The position numbers were made by a program, and so were the translations under genes. From assembly GCA_964400655.1 (NCBI GenBank), contig CAYNVN010000127.1, positions 1 to 20,704 on the forward strand: a stretch of 20,704 nucleotides of DNA, in the 5' to 3' direction. This DNA comes from B16-G9 sp964400655. GTDB taxonomy: Bacteria > Bacteroidota > Bacteroidia > Bacteroidales > F082. Each line of letters opens with the position of its first letter. Position 1 is the stretch's first letter. Positions 15,164 through 20,704 of this stretch are shown one piece after another. The notes under the pieces are model-generated. The model was not told the origin of the DNA. It made no database searches and was given only the letters and a program-made list of their open reading frames with translations.

Positions 15164-17866
15164 TTGAAAAAGATACCGATATTCTGTTTTTTATTCGCTC
15201 TGGTTTTAAACAGCCATATTATCATCGGACAAAACACCATACCCGATTACAAAAATCCGGAGTTGTCAGTTGACAAAAGGGTTGATGATTTGCTTGCACG
15301 CATGACTCCCGAAGAAAAATTTTGGCAACTCTTTATGATTCCGGGTGATTTATCGGACGGTAAAGAAAAATACAAATACGGTATTTTCGGTTTTAACGTT
15401 TCCACCGGTTCGTCAAAAAATGCTGCGGGCCAGTTATTAGATTATTATGATGGCGAAGATGCCCGGAAAACAGCAGAGCTTATCAACAGCATTCAAAAAT
15501 ATTTTGTTGAAGAAACCCGGCTTGGCATACCCATCATCCCTTTTGACGAGGCATTGCACGGGCTAATCAGAAAAGGGGCTGTTGCTTTTCCGCAATCCAT
15601 TGCCCTGGCGGCTACCTGGGATACCGTATTAATGGGAAAAGTTGCCGCTGCCATTGCGATGGAGGTAAAAACAAGGGGCATCAAACAAATACTCTCTCCC
15701 GTTTTAAACATAGCCGGCGATGTACGTTGGGGCAGAACCGAGGAGACTTACGGCGAAGACCCCTTTTTAACATCACAAATGGGGGTGGCTTATGTTTCGC
15801 AATTTGAAAAAAGGGGCATCATTACAACACCTAAACACTTTGTTGCCAACGTTGGCGACGGAGGTCGCGACAGTTACCCCGTTCATTATAACGAAAGAAT
15901 ACTTGATGAAATTTACCTCCCTCCGTTTAAAGCGGCCATACAAAAAGGAGGTGCCACCTCCATTATGACCGCCTATAATTCATTAAACGGCCGTCAGTGT
16001 ACTGCCAACAGCTGGTTACTGAAAACCAAACTGAGAACCGAATGGGGGTTCAACGGTTTTGTTATTTCCGATGCCGGTGCAACAGGTGGTGCCAACGTTT
16101 TACATTTCACGGCAAAAAATTATGCCGAGTCAACAAAACAGGCCATCGAAAACGGACTGGATGTAATCTTTCAAACATCTTACAATCATTATCCGCTGTT
16201 TTGGGAAGCATTTAAAAAAGGAATGATTGATACAACCTCCATTAATAATGCGGTACGTAATGTGTTACGGGCAAAATTTAAACTCGGATTGTTTGAAAAC
16301 CCTTATGTGGATCCGGCAGAGGCAGATAAATGGAACGGAACCGCCGAAAGTCGCCGGCTGGCCAAACAGGCAGCACTGGAATCGTTTGTTTTGTTAAAAA
16401 ACAACAACCGTACTTTGCCCCTTGATAAAAAAATAAAATCATTGGCGATAATAGGTACCGATGCTACGGAAGCCCGTCTTGGAGGTTATTCGGGCCCGGG
16501 AATTGACCGAATAAGCATCTTAAAGGGAATTGAAAACAAATTACCGGGCAGCTGTAAAATTAAATATGTTCCCGGATGCGGCAGAAAAACGGTTGAATAT
16601 ACGGTTATCCCTGAAGAAAATCTCTCCTGTTTTTATAACGGTAAAAAAGTTAAAGGATTAAAAGGCGAATACTTTAATAATTGTAAATTTGAAGGAGCAC
16701 CCGACCTTGTAAGAAGGGATTCTGAAATAAATTTCAGCTGGACACTCTTTTCACCCGATCCCGGTAAAATTAATTACGACTGCTTTTCGGTAAGATGGAC
16801 AGGAAAATTAACGGCTCCTCAAACAGGTGATTTTAAAGTGGGCCTTGAGGGCGATGACGGGTACGTTCTCTATCTGGACAACAAACCGATTATTGACAAC
16901 CGCAAAAAACAATCTTTCAGACAAATTACACAAACGGTTCATTTTGAGAAGGGAAAAAGCTACGACATTGAAGTCAGGTTTTATGAAACCGTGGGCAATG
17001 TTAAATTAAAACTGATTTGGAATGCAGGGATAAATGACGACCCGAAGGAAAAAATCAATGATGCCGTTAAAGCGGCCCAACACAGCGATGCTGCAATAGT
17101 TGTTGCCGGCATTGAAGAGGGAGAGTTCAGAGACAGGGCACACCTCTCGCTGCCGGGTTATCAGGAGGAGCTTATTAAACAGGTTGCGGCAACCGGCAAA
17201 CCGGTGATTGTTGTGCTAACCGGCGGAAGCGCCATTACCATGTCCAACTGGTTAGACCTTGTTCCGTCGGTTATCGATATTTGGTACCCCGGCGATGAAG
17301 GGGGTGATGCTGTTGCCGACGTACTGTTTGGCGATTACAATCCTGCCGGAAGGTTGCCCGTAACTTTTCCCCTGTTCGAGGGACAACTACCGCTTTATTA
17401 CAATCACAAACCCACCGGAAGAGGCGATGATTATATGGATATGACCGGAAAACCGCTTTTCCCCTTTGGCTTCGGCCTTAGTTATACAACTTTTGATTAC
17501 AACGACTTAACCATCACAAAACAAAAAATATTGCCGGGCGAAAGTACCGTGGTTTCCTTTAAAATTACCAACAGCGGTAATGTTGACGGGGATGAAGTGG
17601 TTCAGCTTTACATAAAGGATTTGTATGCCTCGGTTGCACGCCCCGTACTTGAATTAAAAGGATTTAAACGGGTACATCTAAAAAAAGGCGAAACCAAACA
17701 GGTTCGTTTTGAAATAACCCCCGACATGCTTTCGATGCCTGATATTAATTTAAAGAGGGTGATTGAACCCGGAAACTTCAGAATTATGATTGGAGCCTCT
17801 TCAAACGACATCAGGTTACGTACGATTTTGGAAGTAGAGGATGCCGGAACATCGCCCAATCGTTAA
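15164..17866 (+). CDS. Secreted GH3 beta-glycosidase with inserted PA14 domain
   Basis: This 900-residue protein uses a TTG start (15164-15166), 9 bp after the sulfatase stop. The signal peptide is residues 1-23. The GH3 N-domain contains KHFVANVGDGGRD (224-236), and the nucleophile is Asp303 in FVISDAGA. The C-terminal GH3 domain starts at about 400 (SFVLLKNNNRTLPL). It is interrupted by a PA14 module, about 497-622 (GEYFN, then EGDDGYVLYLDN), and resumes with VVAGIEEGEFRDR (647-659), where a candidate acid/base Glu lies. A fibronectin-III-like domain, about 785-890, ends it. This is the standard layout of PA14-containing beta-glucosidases and beta-xylosidases. The PA14 insert usually shapes the active site for short oligosaccharides. 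It works outside the cytoplasm, probably on the desulfated product of the neighbouring sulfatase. Exact sugar specificity is not readable. Confidence 0.92.
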   Translation: MKKIPIFCFLFALVLNSHIIIGQNTIPDYKNPELSVDKRVDDLLARMTPEEKFWQLFMIPGDLSDGKEKYKYGIFGFNVSTGSSKNAAGQLLDYYDGEDARKTAELINSIQKYFVEETRLGIPIIPFDEALHGLIRKGAVAFPQSIALAATWDTVLMGKVAAAIAMEVKTRGIKQILSPVLNIAGDVRWGRTEETYGEDPFLTSQMGVAYVSQFEKRGIITTPKHFVANVGDGGRDSYPVHYNERILDEIYLPPFKAAIQKGGATSIMTAYNSLNGRQCTANSWLLKTKLRTEWGFNGFVISDAGATGGANVLHFTAKNYAESTKQAIENGLDVIFQTSYNHYPLFWEAFKKGMIDTTSINNAVRNVLRAKFKLGLFENPYVDPAEADKWNGTAESRRLAKQAALESFVLLKNNNRTLPLDKKIKSLAIIGTDATEARLGGYSGPGIDRISILKGIENKLPGSCKIKYVPGCGRKTVEYTVIPEENLSCFYNGKKVKGLKGEYFNNCKFEGAPDLVRRDSEINFSWTLFSPDPGKINYDCFSVRWTGKLTAPQTGDFKVGLEGDDGYVLYLDNKPIIDNRKKQSFRQITQTVHFEKGKSYDIEVRFYETVGNVKLKLIWNAGINDDPKEKINDAVKAAQHSDAAIVVAGIEEGEFRDRAHLSLPGYQEELIKQVAATGKPVIVVLTGGSAITMSNWLDLVPSVIDIWYPGDEGGDAVADVLFGDYNPAGRLPVTFPLFEGQLPLYYNHKPTGRGDDYMDMTGKPLFPFGFGLSYTTFDYNDLTITKQKILPGESTVVSFKITNSGNVDGDEVVQLYIKDLYASVARPVLELKGFKRVHLKKGETKQVRFEITPDMLSMPDINLKRVIEPGNFRIMIGASSNDIRLRTILEVEDAGTSPNR

Positions 17867-17871
17867 AACAC

Positions 17872-17900
17872 AAAAAAAGGAGGAGAAAATTCCCCTCCTT
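17872..17900 (-). terminator. Intrinsic terminator between convergent GH3 and rng genes
   Basis: AAGGAGG (17877-17883) and CCTCCTT (17894-17900) form a perfect 7-bp stem with a 10-base loop. On the minus strand the stem is followed by a T-run (complement of the A-run at 17872-17878), right after the rng stop, so it fits as the rng terminator. On the plus strand it is followed 10 bases later by TTTTT and could also stop GH3 transcription. Confidence 0.75.
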
Positions 17901-17903
17901 GCT

Positions 17904-19454
17904 CTAACTTTTTATTTCGTCGCCCTGTTTGTTGTAAAAATGAAACTCCAGCAAATGATAACTGTTTACCGGTTTTATTTTTACCCACTGCTTATAATTT
18001 AAAAACCACTTTAACTGCGTGGAGTTAAATCCTTTGGTGAGGTAAGCATAAAGAAAAGGGTGGACGGTAAGGGTCAATCCTTTTTCGTTTTGATCGTGAA
18101 TAAGATAGTTCAGGTTGTTTTCGATGTCGTCAACCAGCATTATGCTGGAGCGTATCTGGCCTGTACCTCCGCAAACCGGACATTGTTCAAGAACCGTTAC
18201 ATTCATTTCGGGACGTACCCTTTGGCGGGTTATTTGTACCAGCCCGAATTTACTTGGCGGAAGAATGGTGTGTTTGGCACGGTCTTTCGACATCTCCTCC
18301 TTCATGTGCTGATACAAAGCGCGACGGTTTTTGGCATCGTGCATATCGATAAAGTCAACCACTATGATTCCGCCCATATCACGCAGGCGAAGCTGCCGTG
18401 CAATTTCGGTTGCGGCTTCAAGATTGGTAGTCAGGGCATTTTCTTCCTGCGACTTCTCTTTGTTTACACGGTGTCCGCTGTTTACATCAATAACGTGCAG
18501 CGCTTCGGTGTGTTCGATAATAAGATAAACACCACTGCGAATGGTGACATTTTTTCCGAATGAGTTTTTAATTTGCTTGTCAACCCCAAAATGCTCAAAA
18601 ACGGGTTCTTTACCTTTGTAAAGTTTGACAATTTCTTTTTTTTCAGGGGCTATCCTTTCGAGGAAAGTCCTTGTTTCTTCATAAATTACACGGTCGTTAA
18701 CATAAATATTGTTAAACGACTCGTTTAATAAATCTCTGAGTATGGCGGTGGTACGGTTTAATTCACTCAGTACCTTTTGCGGTGCCTTGAGGTTAGGGAG
18801 CTTGCTAATAACCTTCTCCCATTTTTCTACTAAAATTCTAAGGTCGGTATCCAGTTCGCTTACCTTTTTATTTTCGGCCACCGTACGAACGATAACACCG
18901 TAATTATTAGGTTTGATGCTTTGGATAAGCCTTTTCAATCTGTTCCTTTCTTCTTTATCTTTAATTTTCTGTGATACAGAAATTTTATTGGAGAAAGGTA
19001 TCAGAACCAGGTATCTTCCCGGAAAAGATATTTCGGTTGAAATACGCGGGCCTTTTGTTGAAATGGGTTCTTTGGCAATTTGAACCACAATTTGCTGGCC
19101 GCTTGTAAGTACCTGCGTTATTTTTCCGGTTTTTTCAATATCAGGTTCCAGCTTTAATTTTTCAAAACCAACAAGGTGGGCCCTGCCCTGAAGTCCCAGT
19201 TTGGTAAATTTATTCAGCGTCCTGATTTGAGGGCCAAGATCAAGATAGTGCAAAAAAGCATCTTTATCGTGGCCAACATCCACAAAGGCAGCATTTAATC
19301 CGGGCATGATTTTTTTTACTTTGCCCAAAAAAACATCTCCTACCGAGAAGTTATTGCTGTTTTGTTCTTTGTGAAGTTCTACAAGGTTTTTGTCCTCAAG
19401 CAACGCAATATTAACCTCCGCAACACTCGAATCGATAATTAATTCTCTGTTCAA
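17904..19454 (-). CDS. rng: Ribonuclease E/G family endoribonuclease
   Basis: This 516-residue protein starts with TTG at 19454-19452 (NRELIIDSS follows). An S1-type RNA-binding domain lies at about residues 36-125 (VGDVFLGKVKKIMPGLNAAF). The RNase E/G core carries the magnesium-binding Asp323 in VIDVNSG and Asp367 in IVVDFIDM. The zinc-link CPVCGG has Cys425 and Cys428, which join subunits in this family. The length, and the absence of a long disordered C-terminal scaffold, fit RNase G rather than enterobacterial RNase E. It cleaves single-stranded AU-rich RNA and takes part in rRNA maturation and mRNA decay. It has a structured upstream region of nearly 200 bp and a terminator at its 3' end. 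Confidence 0.96.
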   Translation of the reverse strand: MNRELIIDSSVAEVNIALLEDKNLVELHKEQNSNNFSVGDVFLGKVKKIMPGLNAAFVDVGHDKDAFLHYLDLGPQIRTLNKFTKLGLQGRAHLVGFEKLKLEPDIEKTGKITQVLTSGQQIVVQIAKEPISTKGPRISTEISFPGRYLVLIPFSNKISVSQKIKDKEERNRLKRLIQSIKPNNYGVIVRTVAENKKVSELDTDLRILVEKWEKVISKLPNLKAPQKVLSELNRTTAILRDLLNESFNNIYVNDRVIYEETRTFLERIAPEKKEIVKLYKGKEPVFEHFGVDKQIKNSFGKNVTIRSGVYLIIEHTEALHVIDVNSGHRVNKEKSQEENALTTNLEAATEIARQLRLRDMGGIIVVDFIDMHDAKNRRALYQHMKEEMSKDRAKHTILPPSKFGLVQITRQRVRPEMNVTVLEQCPVCGGTGQIRSSIMLVDDIENNLNYLIHDQNEKGLTLTVHPFLYAYLTKGFNSTQLKWFLNYKQWVKIKPVNSYHLLEFHFYNKQGDEIKS

Positions 19455-19532
19455 AATGTTTGGGATTTAGATTAATAAATGTTGCAAAATATTTTCTTAA
19501 TTAACAAATCTCAATAACCGTAACACATACCC

Positions 19533-19590
19533 CCCGTCTCAATGGCGGGTTTTGTATTGCTTTAATGGTTGTTAACAGGTTTACCCTGTT
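19533..19590. repeat. Two small hairpins in the region upstream of rng
   Basis: CCCGTC (19533-19538) pairs with GGCGGG (19544-19549), including one G-T pair on the plus strand, and is followed by TTTTG. AACAGG (19574-19579) pairs with CCTGTT (19585-19590) around a 5-base loop. If rng is transcribed from a promoter just after the terminator at 19651, both lie in its leader. No exact TAnnTTTG for rng was found in 19455-19650. Confidence 0.35.
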
Positions 19591-19650
19591 TAAACGGTTG
19601 TTGAAAATTGTGTCAGGGACAAACTTTTAAGAGGGGATGTATAAAAACAA

Positions 19651-19684
19651 GATAACACAGTACAATAGGCTGTACTGTGTTATC
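19651..19684 (-). terminator. Strong intrinsic terminator after the mS38-like gene
   Basis: A perfect 14-bp inverted repeat (19651-19664 with 19671-19684, 6-base loop) lies 18 bp after the stop of the small gene at 19703. On the minus strand it is followed by TTGTTTTTAT, a T-rich tail typical of intrinsic terminators. It should end the HU/mS38-like transcript and separate it from rng. Confidence 0.8.
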
Positions 19685-19702
19685 AGCATTTAGAAATTTC
19701 GA

Positions 19703-19792
19703 TTATTTCTTCTTATGCCTGTTCTTTCTTAAGCGTTTTTTACGCTTATGGGTAGCCATCTTATGTCTTTTCCTCTTTTTTCCGTTTGGCAT
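19703..19792 (-). CDS. Tiny basic protein, AURKAIP1/COX24 (mS38)-like, probable ribosomal protein
   Basis: This is a 29-codon gene, ATG at 19790-19792 and TAA at 19703-19705. About two thirds of the residues are Lys, Arg or His. It begins MPNGKKRKRHKMATHKRKKR and ends RHKKK. The HKMxxHKRKKRLRKNRHKKK pattern is that of the AURKAIP1/COX24 domain. This is the family of mitoribosomal small-subunit protein mS38, and short bacterial versions are widespread in Bacteroidota. It likely binds rRNA in the small subunit. It lies 24 bp after the HU gene and before a strong terminator, so it is probably cotranscribed with HU. Size and composition make automated gene callers miss it. Confidence 0.88.
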   Translation of the reverse strand: MPNGKKRKRHKMATHKRKKRLRKNRHKKK

Positions 19793-19816
19793 AATTGTAA
19801 TTATTTGAAGGTTAAA

Positions 19817-20101
19817 CTATTTTACTTTGTTTTTTACTTCGTTAACAAAGGTTTTAGCCGGTTTAAATGCGGGAATATTGTGTGCCGGAATGATAATGGT
19901 AGTATTTTTTGAAATATTACGTCCGGTTTTTTCAGCTCTTCTTTTTACAATAAAACTTCCAAAGCCTCTCAGGTAAACATTTTCCCCGTCTGCCATTGTA
20001 TCCTTAACAGTTTCCATAAACGATTCAACAACTGCCTGTACGGCTACCTTTTCAATACCTGTTTTGTTAGCAATTTCTGCTACGATTTCTGCTTTTGTCA
20101 T
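19817..20101 (-). CDS. HU/IHF-family DNA-binding protein
   Basis: This 94-residue protein has the standard HU fold sequence. The N-terminal dimer helices are MTKAEIVAEIANKTGI and the following VVESFMETVKDTM. The turn block is VYLRGFGSFIVKRRAEKTGRN (about 42-62), and the DNA-bending arm contains IPAHNIPAFKPAK, with the intercalating-type proline region. The arm version with AHN is common in Bacteroidota HU proteins. It bends and compacts DNA as a dimer in the nucleoid. It has its own promoter (-7 at 20150-20157) and is followed after 24 bp by the mS38-like gene. Whether it is an HU homodimer subunit or an IHF-like one cannot be said. Confidence 0.96.
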   Translation of the reverse strand: MTKAEIVAEIANKTGIEKVAVQAVVESFMETVKDTMADGENVYLRGFGSFIVKRRAEKTGRNISKNTTIIIPAHNIPAFKPAKTFVNEVKNKVK

Positions 20102-20149
20102 ACCTTTATACTTTTTAAATGATTAAAACTTAGTTTTTTATTTGGAAGG

Positions 20150-20157
20150 CAAAAATA
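20150..20157 (-). promoter_or_regulatory. Putative -7 element for the HU gene
   Basis: The minus strand reads TATTTTTG (20157-20150), an exact TAnnTTTG, about 49 bp upstream of the HU start. A leader of roughly 40 nt is predicted. Confidence 0.5.
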
Positions 20158-20168
20158 AAACAATTTTA

Positions 20169-20184
20169 ATATCATACGTGATAT
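20169..20184. promoter_or_regulatory. Dyad symmetry upstream of the HU -7 element
   Basis: ATATCA (20169-20174) and TGATAT (20179-20184) form a perfect 6-4-6 dyad. It begins 12 bp upstream of the HU -7 box and thus overlaps the -33 region, where a repressor or activator could bind. AT-rich context makes chance possible. Confidence 0.35.
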
Positions 20185-20354
20185 AAAGCTTTTTTTTTGC
20201 CTCTAATCAATTAATCCAATAGAAATTAAGAATTTTTATAGCAGATGACCGATACAAAGAGGTAATGACTGCCCTATTGTACCGCGGTTTTTCAACATAT
20301 TGTTTATTTTCGCAATTAGTTATGGGTTTGAATCTAATATAAAACAGTACGCAG

Positions 20355-20704
20355 GTGATCAGTCATTTATTTTTATACGGAACATTACTAATTGTATCTT
20401 TTTATATGCTTTACTTTTTTTCGGAGCACTATTTTATTCCGTCACTCGACAACATAAGCAAACGTTTTAATCTGTCATCCGATATTTCGGGTGCCACCCT
20501 GATGGCCGCCGGCTCCAGTGCACCTGAACTTGCCGTGGTCATTATCTCTATTTTAAAGTCGGGCAACCACGAATCAATCGGTGTGGGGACCATAATCGGC
20601 TCGGCACTTTTCAACCTGTTTATTATAACCGGTGTGGTAATGGTTATTAAAAACAACAAAAAAATGGTTTGGCAACCATTGGTGCGCGATCTTATTTTTT
20701 ATGC
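20355..20704 (+). CDS. Na+/Ca2+ antiporter, CaCA family, C-terminus outside window
   Basis: The frame runs open to the right edge. The first visible ATG is at 20406, but the in-frame GTG at 20355 adds 17 residues (HLFLYGTLLIVSFY). These supply the first membrane helix that the family needs, so GTG is the preferred start (stop TAA upstream at 20340). The sequence then shows EHYFIPSLD and the alpha-1 repeat of the cation/Ca2+ exchangers, GATLMAAGSSAPELAVVIIS, with GTIIGSALFNLFIITG. The conserved APE acidic residue and the GSxxFN block bind cations. It resembles the K+-dependent-exchanger-like subgroup found in Bacteroidota. It would export calcium across the inner membrane using the sodium gradient. 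It is divergent from the HU gene, with a 253-bp gap. Confidence 0.88.
   Translation, partial: MISHLFLYGTLLIVSFYMLYFFSEHYFIPSLDNISKRFNLSSDISGATLMAAGSSAPELAVVIISILKSGNHESIGVGTIIGSALFNLFIITGVVMVIKNNKKMVWQPLVRDLIFY

Noticed and set aside
19533..19555. Plus-strand terminator (GC stem followed by TTTTG)
   Set aside because: No plus-strand gene lies upstream, so it is listed only as a possible structure in the rng upstream region.
20429..20659. Minus-strand open frame of 76 codons
   Set aside because: It is antisense to the antiporter alpha-1 repeat, which has strong family motifs on the plus strand.
1..20704. Mobile elements, defence systems, CRISPR arrays, tRNA or rRNA genes
   Set aside because: I looked for transposase or integrase motifs, regularly spaced repeats and tRNA cloverleaf ends and saw none that could be supported.

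Overview
The window reads as chromosome of a member of the Bacteroidota, probably Bacteroidales/Marinilabiliales-like. Four lines of sequence evidence support this. Several genes are preceded by the phylum's TAnnTTTG -7 promoter element, and Shine-Dalgarno sequences are scarce. A 29-residue, almost entirely Lys/Arg/His protein of the mS38 (AURKAIP1/COX24) type follows an HU gene. The enzyme content (SusA-like GH13, GH31 with an N-terminal beta-sandwich, secreted S1 sulfatase, GH3 with PA14) also fits. There is no rRNA, tRNA, transposase, CRISPR array or clear sign of recent transfer. The species cannot be named from the sequence alone.

Layout. 1-666 (-) is the N-terminal part of an MBL-fold hydrolase, cut by the window edge. 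667-1116 holds no convincing gene. 1117-9316 (-) is a tight run of six genes, transcribed in this order: secreted GH13 cyclomaltodextrinase/neopullulanase, secreted GH31 alpha-glucosidase, PAP2/AUR1-type membrane phosphotransferase, CPBP membrane protein, extended SDR epimerase/reductase, LpxL-type acyltransferase. Gaps or overlaps inside it are 28 bp or less. A divergent regulatory region (9317-9578), rich in AAAACG/CGTTTT elements, separates it from a cytoplasmic trehalose-synthase-like GH13 enzyme (9579-11264, +). cysS (-) follows, converging on that gene, then a GME-fold protein of the DUF6873 type (-). A two-gene secreted unit (+, 13721-17866) encodes an S1 sulfatase and a GH3 glycosidase. 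It converges on rng (RNase G, -). Upstream of rng lie the small mS38-like gene and an HU gene (-), and then a divergent CaCA-family Na+/Ca2+ antiporter, cut by the right edge.

How the genes work together (inference). GH13 and GH31, both with signal peptides, would cleave maltodextrin/starch fragments outside the cytoplasm, and the divergent TreS-like enzyme would process maltose-type products inside, so the three look like an alpha-glucan module around one shared control region. Four envelope-lipid-type genes follow the two secreted amylases in the same operon, and this is the most unusual organisation in the window. The sulfatase/GH3 pair looks like a minimal unit for a sulfated glycan, without SusC/SusD nearby. 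The rng, HU and mS38 genes are housekeeping (RNA decay, nucleoid, ribosome).
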